This document shows, piece after piece, positions 9,062 through 18,426 of a DNA stretch of 64,000 nt. This DNA comes from Bacteroidaceae bacterium (GTDB lineage Bacteria > Bacteroidota > Bacteroidia > Bacteroidales > Bacteroidaceae): NCBI GenBank assembly GCA_902362375.1, contig CABIVS010000007.1:124001-188000 (forward strand), written 5' to 3'. Made by a program: the position numbers and the translations under genes. The notes beneath the pieces were generated by a model. The model searched no databases. It saw only the letters and a list, made by a program, of their open reading frames with translations, and was not told the origin of the DNA. Numbering within the stretch: the stretch's first letter is position 1; each line of letters begins with the position of its first letter.

Positions 9062-10666
9062 TCATTTTTGAGACAAAGAACCAAGCATTTTTACCTCCTC
9101 CTCAAAGATATTACTATCAAGAGTGGACATTCTCTTCACTTTACTCTTATAATTATAGATTGTCTGCACAGAATAATGCAAAAATACAGCAATCTGTCCA
9201 ACATCGGTAATTCCTAACCGTATCAATGCAAATATGCGTAATTCTGTATTCAGTTGGTCCTTTTCCAGTTTATAGCGTTCCTCCGGTTTCAACAAAGAAT
9301 TGAACTTTTCTACAAAGTTAGGATACAATTTAAGGAACGCTTTATCAAAGTTATGATAAAGTTCTTCAAGTTCCTTTTCAAAAGGTCGGGAGGATGACTT
9401 ATATAAATCATCAATCTGTCCGGTCTTGATTTTCCTGTTCACATTCTTCCTGTACTCATCGAGTTTATTAATATAAACAGCACATTGATTCATAAAATAC
9501 CCCACATATTTTTCCTTAATCAGATTAGCTTCGTCGAGATTCTTATTCAGTCCGACCAGTTCCTCATTCATAGCTTTAAGATGCCGTTTACCCCGGGATA
9601 CAATTTTTGTTTGTTTATATGTAAAATACAGGGTGATAGCAAGAGCTACCACAAACAAGCTAGTCAGAAATATATAGAAACGGAGGTTCTGCTTTTGTTT
9701 TTCCAACCGGATCAAGTATGTATTTTCAATAATCGGATGGATACGAGCAATTACCGTATTCTTAAAACGGGAATTATAAAAGATGGCATCATCCAACGCT
9801 ACTTTTATATAATTATAAGCCCTGTCTATATCTCCTTTATGATACAAATTAACTGCCAATGTCAATAATGCCTCATTCTCTTTGACAGCTAGTTTTGTAT
9901 CTGTCATAGCAGCCAGCATTAGAAACTTTTCTTCCAGTGCATAATTCCCAATCAACCGATAAGCCCTGGCAAGTCCCATAGCCATCATAGCATAGCCATG
10001 GGATGCCGGCTCTTGTTTATCATATATCTCTGTCAAAACCAGAAGAGCCTCTTTGGTACTTCCCTTATCTTGAAGCTTCACAGCTTTTTCTTTTCTATAT
10101 TCATCCGACTGATCAAATAAGATGCTCATCACGGTATCCCGATAAGCCTCTTTTTCCGATATATACTCGTTTGAAAAACGTACATCGTCCGTGTATTTAA
10201 TGAGATTTTCATAATAACGTATACGATTCCAGCAATACAAAGCTTTCAAATGATCGGGTAAATCCGCACATTTTATCGACTTAAAAATATCATTTGCTTG
10301 AATAAACAAACCGGATAAAGAATAGACAAAAGCCAATCGAAGCTGCTCTTCCAAAAGATATTCTTTATTACCGATTGTTTTTGCTATATCAATATTCTCA
10401 TGAATGTATTGTTCTGCCGAGTCACAGACAAAGGTTTCATATTGATGGATAATCTCTTTATTTAAATTGTATATATCCTCCAACGAATTAAGGCCAACCT
10501 TCTTTTTCTTTAATTCTTTTATGGTAGCTTCTTTTTTCTGGGTATATATCAAACGTTCAGAAATCACTTTGTCTAACACCTTCAACAAAGAATCATTCTC
10601 ACTATCTGCATAGAGGTAAAACAAGGAGTTTAGAAGGAAAAATATAAACCAAAGTGTGCGTTTCAT
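9062..10666 (-). CDS. DUF6377-type membrane TPR protein with C-terminal HTH
   Basis: About 534 residues from the ATG at 10666 (ATG ATT ATG also gives 10672; the longer frame to 10693 would start at or before the predicted transcription start). Order: signal/anchor sequence (residues 1-22), alpha-helical TPR-like repeats to about 300, one transmembrane helix at about 325-347 (FYIFLTSLFVVALAITLYFT), a coiled coil, and a helical C-terminal part ending in a LuxR-like helix-turn-helix (ITDVGQIAVFLHYSVQTIYN). This matches the Bacteroides family annotated as DUF6377. The layout suggests a periplasmic or membrane sensor with a cytoplasmic DNA-binding end, like other one-component PUL regulators, but its function has not been shown as far as I know. 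It is transcribed alone, upstream of the sigma-factor operon, which it could regulate. Confidence 0.85.
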   Translation of the reverse strand: MKRTLWFIFFLLNSLFYLYADSENDSLLKVLDKVISERLIYTQKKEATIKELKKKKVGLNSLEDIYNLNKEIIHQYETFVCDSAEQYIHENIDIAKTIGNKEYLLEEQLRLAFVYSLSGLFIQANDIFKSIKCADLPDHLKALYCWNRIRYYENLIKYTDDVRFSNEYISEKEAYRDTVMSILFDQSDEYRKEKAVKLQDKGSTKEALLVLTEIYDKQEPASHGYAMMAMGLARAYRLIGNYALEEKFLMLAAMTDTKLAVKENEALLTLAVNLYHKGDIDRAYNYIKVALDDAIFYNSRFKNTVIARIHPIIENTYLIRLEKQKQNLRFYIFLTSLFVVALAITLYFTYKQTKIVSRGKRHLKAMNEELVGLNKNLDEANLIKEKYVGYFMNQCAVYINKLDEYRKNVNRKIKTGQIDDLYKSSSRPFEKELEELYHNFDKAFLKLYPNFVEKFNSLLKPEERYKLEKDQLNTELRIFALIRLGITDVGQIAVFLHYSVQTIYNYKSKVKRMSTLDSNIFEEEVKMLGSLSQK

Positions 10667-10694
10667 AATCATGTATTCTTTCTTAATCTGCAAA

Positions 10695-10725
10695 AAAATG
10701 TATTTTCTTTGTGTTATTCGCCAAA
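10695..10725 (-). promoter_or_regulatory. Promoter of the DUF6377 gene
   Basis: Minus strand: -33 TTTG (10722-10725), 19-base spacer, -7 box TACATTTT (10695-10702, one mismatch to TAnnTTTG). It places the transcript start close to 10688, which argues for the internal ATGs at 10672/10666 as the start. Confidence 0.6.
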
Positions 10726-10873
10726 AAGAGCGTAAATCATTCTTTTTATTGCATCTTTTAACAAATGAAGATGGAGAAATTACCCCATTCTAAATGATAT
10801 TTGTGGAACCATGCTGACTAAAAAATGAATCTAAAAGATATGGAGTTAAAAAAAGCTTTTTTGCCATACGGAC

Positions 10874-10907
10874 TTTGCAAAAAGTATAAATATTAGTTCT
10901 ATATTTG
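10874..10907 (+). promoter_or_regulatory. Promoter before the small exported protein / nuo operon
   Basis: Plus strand: TTTG at 10874-10877, 22-base spacer, perfect -7 box TATATTTG at 10900-10907. The ATG follows 20 bases downstream with an AGGAG-like ribosome site. It may drive the small gene alone or read through into nuoA, since I see no strong terminator between them. Confidence 0.65.
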
Positions 10908-10926
10908 CAGCCGTTAAAGGAGAAAG

Positions 10927-11304
10927 ATGAAACAAAGCTTAAAATTCGGACTACTTTTAGTGTTGGCTTTGCTCATCCATTGTGCAACTAACGGAGCAAT
11001 GGAAGATATGTGCAAAGTTTCCTCCCCGACTTATCGGCAGGAGAAATGCTATGTATCACAAGATCGTCCGATTCAGGATGCTTTAGAACGTCTTTATAAT
11101 CTTTATACGACTCAAACCTGTGACATGAGTCATACAGACGTCGCACATGTTCCGACAGATAAAAGCATGTTTTTGTTAATCGCTTATTTCTGTGACCATT
11201 ACAAACATCAAAGTCCGCCTTACCCTGTCTCATCCCATTCTCCTACATATTATTATGATCCTATCTCCTATTATATATATGGGTTAAGAAAGATAGTCAT
11301 TTAG
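10927..11304 (+). CDS. Small exported protein of unknown function upstream of nuoA
   Basis: 125 residues. Residues 1-22 form a clear hydrophobic signal peptide (KFGLLLVLALLIHCATNGA). The mature part holds several cysteines (about residues 29, 38, 64, 89) and histidines (HTDVAH, DHYKH, SHSPTYYY) and a Tyr-rich tail. The start is supported by a GGAGAAAG ribosome site and a perfect promoter box just upstream. It lies 118 bases before nuoA on the same strand. I do not recognise the family. Cys/His content would allow metal or disulfide chemistry in the periplasm, but that is speculation. It could be an accessory to the nuo operon or an unrelated small gene that happens to precede it. Confidence 0.6.
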   Translation: MKQSLKFGLLLVLALLIHCATNGAMEDMCKVSSPTYRQEKCYVSQDRPIQDALERLYNLYTTQTCDMSHTDVAHVPTDKSMFLLIAYFCDHYKHQSPPYPVSSHSPTYYYDPISYYIYGLRKIVI

Positions 11305-11422
11305 CCTACAGTACAGTAGACTCTTTTACTCGTCATTTATTACAGTTGGTTTTATTCTCCACAGGGCGAATAGACTAATTGTTTATTTCTATATAATATT
11401 CAATCTAAACAGCTATTGAATT

Positions 11423-11773
11423 ATGAATTTTACATTTTTAGTTGTTGTTCTACTGACAGCGCTTGCTTTTGTCGGTGTAGTAGTAGCTCTTTCGCGTGCT
11501 ATTTCTCCCCGTTCATACAATCTGCAAAAGTTTGAGGCTTATGAATGTGGTATACCGACACGTGGTAAATCATGGATGCAGTTTCGCGTAGGCTACTACC
11601 TGTTTGCTATCCTGTTCCTGATGTTCGATGTCGAAACTGCTTTACTGTTCCCGTGGGCAGTAGTTATGCATGACATGGGACCACAGGGACTTATTAGTAT
11701 TCTCTTCTTCTTTATCATTTTAGTTCTGGGTCTTGCTTATGCCTGGAGGAAAGGAGCTTTGGAATGGAAATAA
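11423..11773 (+). CDS. nuoA: NADH-quinone oxidoreductase subunit A
   Basis: 116 residues with three transmembrane helices (about 5-27, 60-82, 88-108) and the NuoA signatures [10 protein letters not shown] (residues 34-43) and [15 protein letters not shown]. NuoA is a small membrane subunit of complex I next to the quinone channel. It starts the ten-gene nuo operon and overlaps nuoB by 10 bases, so the two are translationally coupled. Length and motifs are normal. Confidence 0.97.
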   Translation: MNFTFLVVVLLTALAFVGVVVALSRAISPRSYNLQKFEAYECGIPTRGKSWMQFRVGYYLFAILFLMFDVETALLFPWAVVMHDMGPQGLISILFFFIILVLGLAYAWRKGALEWK

Positions 11774-12366
11774 CCAAAAAGCCAAAAATAAAATCTATTC
11801 CGTATGATGAGTTTATCGACAATGAATCATTGGAAAAGTTGGTCAAGGAACTTAATGCAGGAGGAGCAAACGTTGCCCTCGGAGTTCTTGACGACTTTAT
11901 CAACTGGGGACGCAGTAACTCACTGTGGCCGCTTACCTTTGCAACCAGTTGTTGCGGTATCGAATTTATGGCACTGGGTGCCGCGCGTTATGACATGGCC
12001 CGCTTTGGGTTTGAAGTAGCACGTGCCAGTCCGCGCCAAGCTGATATGATTATGGTATGCGGAACAATCACCAATAAAATGGCTCCGGTACTGAAACGAC
12101 TCTATGACCAGATGCCCGATCCGAAGTATGTGGTTGCCGTAGGCGGATGCGCCGTCAGCGGAGGTCCTTTCAAAAAGTCCTATCATGTGGTTAACGGAGT
12201 GGACAAGATTCTTCCGGTAGATGTATATATTCCCGGATGCCCGCCACGTCCTGAAGCTTTCTATTATGGCATGATGCAATTGCAACGCAAAGTAAAAATA
12301 GAAAAGTTCTTTGGTGGAGTAAACAGAAAAGAGAAGAAACCGGATTATTTAAAAAATGAAGAATGA
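11764..12366 (+). CDS. nuoB: NADH-quinone oxidoreductase subunit B
   Basis: 200 residues. It holds the cysteines that bind iron-sulfur cluster N2: the SCCGIEFMA pair (about residues 60-61), VCGTITNKM (about 99) and GGCAVSGG / [10 protein letters not shown] (about 129 and 159). NuoB carries the last Fe-S cluster before quinone. It overlaps nuoA by 10 bases and is followed 27 bases later by nuoCD. The start MEITKKPK is fixed by the overlap. Confidence 0.97.
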   Translation: MEITKKPKIKSIPYDEFIDNESLEKLVKELNAGGANVALGVLDDFINWGRSNSLWPLTFATSCCGIEFMALGAARYDMARFGFEVARASPRQADMIMVCGTITNKMAPVLKRLYDQMPDPKYVVAVGGCAVSGGPFKKSYHVVNGVDKILPVDVYIPGCPPRPEAFYYGMMQLQRKVKIEKFFGGVNRKEKKPDYLKNEE

Positions 12367-12393
12367 TTCTACATTCTGTAATTAAAAGGATTT

Positions 12394-13986
12394 ATGCAAG
12401 AAATACAATTTATAGCTCCTGCAGCGTTACACGACGAGATGCTGCGCTTGCGAAATGAAAAACAGATGGACTTTCTCGAAAGCCTCACCGGTATGGACTG
12501 GGGAGTAGCCGATGAGAAAGACGCTCCGGAAAAACTCCGCGGTTTAGGCGTAGTCTACCATCTGGAATCTACCATTACAGGCGAACGGATAGCATTAAAA
12601 ACAGCGACAACCAACCGCGAGCTACCTGAAATTCCATCTGTCAGCGACATTTGGAAGATAGCCGACTTCTACGAACGTGAAGTTTTCGATTATTACGGTA
12701 TCACTTTTGTCGGTCATCCTGACATGCGCCGGCTTTATCTGCGTAACGATTGGATAGGTTATCCAATGCGCAAAGATAATGACCCGGAAAAGGATAACCC
12801 ATTGTGTATGACCAATGAAGAGACGTTTGATACGACTCAAGAAATAGAACTGAACCCGGACGGAACCATCAAAAATAAAGAGATGAAGCTGTTCGGTGAA
12901 GAAGAATATGTAGTTAACATCGGTCCGCAACACCCTGCTACTCATGGTGTAATGCGCTTCCGTGTTTCTCTGGAAGGTGAAATCATTCGTAAGATTGATG
13001 CGAACTGCGGTTATATCCACCGGGGCATCGAGAAAATGAATGAAAGCCTCACCTACCCTCAAACATTGGCTTTGACAGACCGCCTTGACTATCTGGGTGC
13101 ACACCAGAACCGTCATGCACTGTGTATGTGTATTGAAAAAGCCATGGGCGTTGAGGTTAGCGAACGTGTGAAGTATATCCGTACTATTATGGATGAATTG
13201 CAACGTATCGACTCTCACTTGCTGTTCTACTCTTGTCTTGCCATGGACTTGGGAGCGTTAACAGCATTTTTCTATGGATTCCGTGATCGCGAGAAAATTC
13301 TCGACATTTTTGAAGAGACTTGTGGCGGACGTCTGATTATGAACTACAATACAATTGGCGGTGTACAGGCTGATCTTCATCCTAACTTCGTCAAACGAGT
13401 AAAAGAGTTCATTCCTTATATGAGAGGAATCATCCACGAATATCATGATATATTTACGGGTAACATCATCGCACAAAGCCGTATGAAAGGCGTCGGTGTG
13501 TTAAGCCGTGAAGATGCCATCTCTTTCGGTTGTACCGGAGGTACAGGCCGTGCTTCAGGATGGGCGTGTGACGTACGTAAACGAATGCCATACGGTGTAT
13601 ACGACAAAGTAGATTTCAAAGAAATTATTTATACGGAAGGTGACTGCTTTGCCCGTTATCTGGTGCGTATGGATGAAATCATGGAAAGTCTGAACATCAT
13701 CGAACAATTAATAGACAATATTCCCGAAGGACCTTATCAGGAGAAGATGAAGCCTATCATCCGTGTTCCGGAAGGCAGTTATTATGCTGCAGTAGAAGGA
13801 AGTCGTGGTGAATTTGGTGTCTTCCTTGAAAGCCAGGGTGACAAAACACCTTACCGCCTGCACTACCGTGCTACGGGATTGCCGCTTGTTGCCGCAATCG
13901 ACACCATCTGCCGGGGAACGAAGATTGCCGACTTAATTGCTATTGGCGGAACAATAGATTATGTCGTTCCGGATATTGATAGATAA
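12394..13986 (+). CDS. nuoCD: NADH-quinone oxidoreductase fused subunits C and D
   Basis: 530 residues: NuoC (30 kDa) domain at about 1-140, with FYEREVFDYYGITFVGHPDM, joined to a NuoD (49 kDa) domain from about 165 with NIGPQHPATHGVMRF, the YIHRGIEKM segment and a C-terminal end at DIDR. NuoD forms the quinone pocket with NuoB. The fusion also occurs in E. coli and many Bacteroidetes. The C domain is slightly short at its N-terminus. It follows nuoB and precedes nuoH by 22 bases. Nothing appears broken. Confidence 0.97.
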   Translation: MQEIQFIAPAALHDEMLRLRNEKQMDFLESLTGMDWGVADEKDAPEKLRGLGVVYHLESTITGERIALKTATTNRELPEIPSVSDIWKIADFYEREVFDYYGITFVGHPDMRRLYLRNDWIGYPMRKDNDPEKDNPLCMTNEETFDTTQEIELNPDGTIKNKEMKLFGEEEYVVNIGPQHPATHGVMRFRVSLEGEIIRKIDANCGYIHRGIEKMNESLTYPQTLALTDRLDYLGAHQNRHALCMCIEKAMGVEVSERVKYIRTIMDELQRIDSHLLFYSCLAMDLGALTAFFYGFRDREKILDIFEETCGGRLIMNYNTIGGVQADLHPNFVKRVKEFIPYMRGIIHEYHDIFTGNIIAQSRMKGVGVLSREDAISFGCTGGTGRASGWACDVRKRMPYGVYDKVDFKEIIYTEGDCFARYLVRMDEIMESLNIIEQLIDNIPEGPYQEKMKPIIRVPEGSYYAAVEGSRGEFGVFLESQGDKTPYRLHYRATGLPLVAAIDTICRGTKIADLIAIGGTIDYVVPDIDR

Positions 13987-14008
13987 AATACTTAATTATT
14001 AAGAATAT

Positions 14009-15085
14009 ATGTTCGACTTTAGTATAGTAACAAACTGGATACATGAGCTACTGCTCTCCATTATGCCGGAGGGATTAGCCATCTTTATAGAATGTGTAGC
14101 TGTCGGCGTGTGCCTCGTAGCACTGTATGCCATCCTGGCTATCATATTGATCTACATGGAGCGTAAAGTTTGCGGTTTCTTCCAGTGTCGTCTTGGTCCG
14201 AACCGTGTTGGTAAATGGGGTTCTATTCAAGTGGTCTGCGACGTACTCAAAATGATGACCAAAGAAATCTTCATGCCAAAGGGTGCCGACCATTTCCTTT
14301 ACAATCTCGCTCCATTCATGGTGATTATCGCCTCATTCCTGACTTTCGCTTGTATTCCTTTTAATAAAGGTGCAGCGATTCTCGACTTTAACGTGGGCGT
14401 GTTTTTCCTGTTGGCTGCTTCCAGCATTGGAGTTGTCGGCATCTTGCTGGCCGGTTGGGGTAGTAACAACAAATTCTCTTTGATCGGTGCCATGCGAAGC
14501 GGTGCACAGATTATCAGTTACGAACTTTCTGTTGGTATGAGTATCATGACTATGGTAGTACTGATGGGAACCATGCAATTTTCTGAAATCGTAGAAGGAC
14601 AGGCTGACGGCTGGTTCATCTTCAAGGGACATATCCCTGCAGTCATTGCTTTTATCATTTACCTGATTGCCGGAAATGCAGAGTGTAACCGTGGCCCGTT
14701 CGACCTTCCCGAAGCGGAAAGTGAGCTGACTGCCGGATACCACACAGAATACTCCGGTATGGGTTTCGGTTTCTTCTATCTGGCAGAATACCTGAATCTG
14801 TTTATCGTGGCCAGTGTTGCCGCCACTATCTTCCTGGGAGGATGGATGCCGTTACACATCGTCGGGCTGGATGGATTCAACGCTGTAATGGATTATATTC
14901 CGGGCTTTATCTGGTTCTTCGCTAAAGCATTCTTCGTGGTGTTCCTTCTGATGTGGATCAAATGGACATTCCCACGTTTACGTATCGACCAGATTCTGAA
15001 TCTGGAATGGAAATATCTGGTTCCAATTTCTATGGTAAACCTATTATTAATGGCATGCTGCGTAGCTTTCGGCTTCCACTTTTGA
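14009..15085 (+). CDS. nuoH: NADH-quinone oxidoreductase subunit H
   Basis: 358 residues, about eight transmembrane helices. Family motifs include [20 protein letters not shown] (about 47-66), the acidic loop [20 protein letters not shown] and [11 protein letters not shown] near the C-terminus. NuoH links the quinone site to the proton-pumping arm. It lies 22 bases after nuoCD and 3 bases before nuoI. Normal length. Confidence 0.97.
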   Translation: MFDFSIVTNWIHELLLSIMPEGLAIFIECVAVGVCLVALYAILAIILIYMERKVCGFFQCRLGPNRVGKWGSIQVVCDVLKMMTKEIFMPKGADHFLYNLAPFMVIIASFLTFACIPFNKGAAILDFNVGVFFLLAASSIGVVGILLAGWGSNNKFSLIGAMRSGAQIISYELSVGMSIMTMVVLMGTMQFSEIVEGQADGWFIFKGHIPAVIAFIIYLIAGNAECNRGPFDLPEAESELTAGYHTEYSGMGFGFFYLAEYLNLFIVASVAATIFLGGWMPLHIVGLDGFNAVMDYIPGFIWFFAKAFFVVFLLMWIKWTFPRLRIDQILNLEWKYLVPISMVNLLLMACCVAFGFHF

Positions 15086-15088
15086 TAA

Positions 15089-15586
15089 ATGAAAATTATG
15101 GAATATAAAGATAAAAAATATACGTACTTAGGTGGTCTGGTGCACGGCATCAGCACACTGGCAACGGGTATGAAAACCAGCATCAAGGTATACTTCCGTA
15201 AGAAAGTGACCGAGCAATATCCCGAAAACCGGAAAGAGCTGAAAATGTTCGACCGTTTCCGTGGTACGCTGAATATGCCCCACAATGAGAATAATGAACA
15301 TCGCTGTATAGCCTGTGGATTGTGCCAGACGGCTTGTCCGAACGATACAATCAAAGTGACCAGCGAAACCGTCGAAACAGAAGATGGTAAGAAAAAGAAA
15401 ATCCTGGCAACCTATGAATATGACCTGGGTGCCTGTATGTTCTGCCAACTCTGTGTCAATGCTTGTCCACATGATGCGATTACGTTCGACCAGAACTTCG
15501 AACATGCAGTATTCGACCGGACGAAACTTGTCTTGAAACTGAATCACGACGGTAGTAAAGTAATAGAAAAGAAAAAAGAAGTTTAG
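15089..15586 (+). CDS. nuoI: NADH-quinone oxidoreductase subunit I (2x 4Fe-4S)
   Basis: 165 residues with two classic ferredoxin motifs, CIACGLCQTACP (about 72-83) and CMFCQLCVNACP (about 118-129), which bind clusters N6a and N6b. The ATG at 15089 is 3 bases after nuoH; the fourth codon is also ATG. In full complex I these clusters take electrons from NuoG. Here no NuoG is encoded, so another donor such as ferredoxin or another protein must be considered. Confidence 0.96.
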   Translation: MKIMEYKDKKYTYLGGLVHGISTLATGMKTSIKVYFRKKVTEQYPENRKELKMFDRFRGTLNMPHNENNEHRCIACGLCQTACPNDTIKVTSETVETEDGKKKKILATYEYDLGACMFCQLCVNACPHDAITFDQNFEHAVFDRTKLVLKLNHDGSKVIEKKKEV

Positions 15587-15588
15587 AT

Positions 15589-16101
15589 ATGGGATCAACA
15601 CTTGAAACAGTAGTATTCTACTTTTTGGCAGCATTTATTATTGCTATGTCCATCATGACGGTGACTACCCAACGTATCGTACGCTCGGCTACCTACCTGC
15701 TCTTCGTGCTCTTTGGCACGGCCGGCATCTATTTTTTGCTGGGTTACACCTTCCTGGGCTCTGTTCAGATAATGGTTTATGCCGGTGGTATCGTCGTTCT
15801 TTATGTATTCTCCATCCTGTTGACCAGCGGAGAAGGTGATCGCGCCGAGAAAGTGAAACGAAGTAAGCTCCTGGCCGGGCTCATTACCATGATTGCCGGT
15901 TTAGCAATTATCCTGACTATCACGTTGAAGCATAATTTCATGCAGACGGCTAATCTTGCCCCGCACGAGATCAATATTCATGCCATCGGGAACGCTTTGC
16001 TTAGTAGCGACAAATACGGTTATATATTACCTTTCGAAGCTGTCAGTATCCTATTGCTGGCTTGTATCATCGGTGGTATCATAATTGCACGTAAGAGATA
16101 G
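15589..16101 (+). CDS. nuoJ: NADH-quinone oxidoreductase subunit J
   Basis: 170 residues with five predicted membrane helices. The conserved stretch GYTFLGSVQIMVYAGGIVVL (about 54-73) is typical of NuoJ helix 3, which undergoes a pi-bulge transition in the coupling mechanism. It starts 3 bases after nuoI. Normal length and order. Confidence 0.95.
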   Translation: MGSTLETVVFYFLAAFIIAMSIMTVTTQRIVRSATYLLFVLFGTAGIYFLLGYTFLGSVQIMVYAGGIVVLYVFSILLTSGEGDRAEKVKRSKLLAGLITMIAGLAIILTITLKHNFMQTANLAPHEINIHAIGNALLSSDKYGYILPFEAVSILLLACIIGGIIIARKR

Positions 16102-16134
16102 AAAATCAAGTATTAACTATTAAGTATTAAGTAT

Positions 16135-16443
16135 ATGATACACATGGAATATTATCTGGTAGTTTCTACCATCATGATGTTTGCAGGAATCTATGGATTC
16201 TTTACCCGCCGGAACACACTGGCTATCCTGATTTCTGTAGAGTTAATGCTGAATGCCACGGACATCAACTTTGCCGTGTTCAACCGTTTTCTCTTTCCGG
16301 AGGGAATGGAAGGCTATTTCTTTGCACTCTTTTCCATCGCCATCTCGGCTGCGGAAACTGCAGTAGCCATTGCCATCATGATTAACATTTATCGTAATCT
16401 CCGAAGCATCCAGGTGCGCAACTTGGACGAGCTGAAGTGGTGA
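16135..16443 (+). CDS. nuoK: NADH-quinone oxidoreductase subunit K
   Basis: 102 residues (99 if the ATG at 16144 is used) with three membrane helices and the NuoK motif SVELMLNATDINFAVF (about 33-48), which carries the conserved membrane Glu. The AAGTATTAAGTAT-type repeats in the 33-base spacer run right up to the first ATG, so the second ATG may be the true start. Antiporter-like partner of NuoJ and NuoA. Confidence 0.95.
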   Translation: MIHMEYYLVVSTIMMFAGIYGFFTRRNTLAILISVELMLNATDINFAVFNRFLFPEGMEGYFFALFSIAISAAETAVAIAIMINIYRNLRSIQVRNLDELKW

Positions 16444-16498
16444 TTTGTTTCTCACCAAGAACAAATAATAATAAATCAAGTAATAAAAATAAAACTGT

Positions 16499-18388
16499 AT
16501 GGAACTAACAATTCTAATACTCCTTCTTCCTTTCTTCTCCTTTCTCATACTGGGAATCGGAGGTAAATGGATGTCCCACCGGACAGCGGGCACAATTGGT
16601 ACGCTGATACTGGGAGCAGTAGCGGTACTATCCTACGTTACAGCTATCCAATATTTCTCGGCTCCACGACTGGAAGATGGAACATTCGCCACACTGATAC
16701 CTTACAACTTCACGTGGCTTCCTTTTACAGAGACCTTACACTTTGATTTGGGCATCCTGCTCGATCCTATATCAGTAATGATGTTGATTGTCATCTCTAC
16801 CGTGTCACTAATGGTACATATCTACTCTTTCAGTTACATGAAAGGTGAGGTAGGTTTTCAACGTTATTATGCTTTCCTATCCCTGTTTACCATGTCTATG
16901 CTGGGATTGGTTGTTGCAACCAACATCTTCCAGATGTACCTTTTCTGGGAATTGGTGGGTGTAAGCTCTTATCTGCTAATCGGCTTCTACTATACAAAAC
17001 CTGCTGCGGTTGCCGCTTCCAAGAAAGCGTTTATTGTCACTCGCTTTGCCGACTTGGGCTTCCTGATCGGTATCCTGATTTACGGATATTATGGTGGTAC
17101 ATTCGGATTTACTCCGGATACGGTATCCATGATAAGTGGTGGAGCTTCTATGCTTCCATTGGCTCTCGGATTGATGTTTGTCGGTGGTGCCGGTAAAAGT
17201 GCCATGTTCCCGTTGCATATCTGGTTGCCGGATGCAATGGAAGGTCCTACTCCGGTCAGTGCATTGATTCATGCGGCTACCATGGTTGTTGCCGGTGTAT
17301 ATTTGGTGGCACGTATGTTCCCGCTTTTCATTGCCTATGCACCGAATACGCTGCACATGGTTGCCTGGGTAGGTGCATTCACCGCATTCTATGCAGCAAG
17401 TGTGGCTTGCGTACAATCAGATATTAAACGCGTACTGGCTTTCTCTACCATTTCACAGATTGGTTTCATGATGGTAGCTCTGGGTGTCTGTACTTCCATG
17501 AATCCTCACGAAGGAGGCTTGGGCTACATGGCTTCCATGTTCCACCTCTTCACACATGCTATGTTTAAGGCATTGCTCTTCCTCGGTGCAGGTAGTATCA
17601 TTCATGCTGTACATTCTAACGAAATGTCCGCGATGGGAGGTTTACGCAAATATATGCCGATCACTCACTGGACATTCCTGATTGCTTGTCTTGCTATTGC
17701 CGGTATTCCTCCATTCTCGGGTTTCTTCTCAAAAGATGAAATTCTGGCTGCTTGCTTCCAATACAGCCCTGTAATGGGATGGGTAATGACAGTAATTGCT
17801 GCGATGACCGCTTTCTATATGTTCCGTCTGTACTACGGTATTTTCTGGGGCAAGGAAAACAAAGAACTCCATGCACACCACACACCACATGAAAGTCCGT
17901 TGGCTATGACTTTCCCGTTGATGTTTCTGGCGGTAGTAACTTGTGGAGCCGGATTTATTCCTTTCGGACACTTCATCAGTTCGAATGGCGAATCTTATTC
18001 CATCCATCTCGATCCGTCGGTGGCAATTACGAGTGTTGTCATTGCAATTATTTCGATTGTAATCGCTACATGGATGTACAAGAATGCCAAACAACCGGTT
18101 GCCGATTCATTGGAAAAACAGTTCAAAGGTCTGCACAAAGCTGCTTATAACCGCTTCTATATTGACGATATATACCAGTTTATCACGCATAAGATTATCT
18201 TCCGCTGCATCTCTACTCCTATCGCATGGTTCGACCGTCATGTAGTGGATGGATTCTTTGATTTCCTGGCATGGGCAACCAACACAACAAGCGACGAGAT
18301 CCGTGGTTTGCAGAGCGGTCAGGTACAACAATATGCGTACGTGTTCCTTTGCGGTGCACTGGCACTTATCCTACTGCTGATTCTCTAA
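16499..18388 (+). CDS. nuoL: NADH-quinone oxidoreductase subunit L
   Basis: 629 residues, about sixteen membrane helices. The Proton_antipo signature is clear: MFPLHIWLPDAMEGPTPVSA (about 237-256) with the HAATMVVAGVYL helix and the conserved Lys/His positions of the antiporter fold. A long amphipathic lateral helix is expected in the C-terminal 100 residues (SLEKQFKGLHKAAYNRFYID region). It pumps protons at the far end of the membrane arm. It starts 55 bases after nuoK. Confidence 0.97.
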   Translation: MELTILILLLPFFSFLILGIGGKWMSHRTAGTIGTLILGAVAVLSYVTAIQYFSAPRLEDGTFATLIPYNFTWLPFTETLHFDLGILLDPISVMMLIVISTVSLMVHIYSFSYMKGEVGFQRYYAFLSLFTMSMLGLVVATNIFQMYLFWELVGVSSYLLIGFYYTKPAAVAASKKAFIVTRFADLGFLIGILIYGYYGGTFGFTPDTVSMISGGASMLPLALGLMFVGGAGKSAMFPLHIWLPDAMEGPTPVSALIHAATMVVAGVYLVARMFPLFIAYAPNTLHMVAWVGAFTAFYAASVACVQSDIKRVLAFSTISQIGFMMVALGVCTSMNPHEGGLGYMASMFHLFTHAMFKALLFLGAGSIIHAVHSNEMSAMGGLRKYMPITHWTFLIACLAIAGIPPFSGFFSKDEILAACFQYSPVMGWVMTVIAAMTAFYMFRLYYGIFWGKENKELHAHHTPHESPLAMTFPLMFLAVVTCGAGFIPFGHFISSNGESYSIHLDPSVAITSVVIAIISIVIATWMYKNAKQPVADSLEKQFKGLHKAAYNRFYIDDIYQFITHKIIFRCISTPIAWFDRHVVDGFFDFLAWATNTTSDEIRGLQSGQVQQYAYVFLCGALALILLLIL

Positions 18389-18426
18389 ATAGTAAATAGT
18401 AAATCTTTAAATAGTAAATCATAAAG

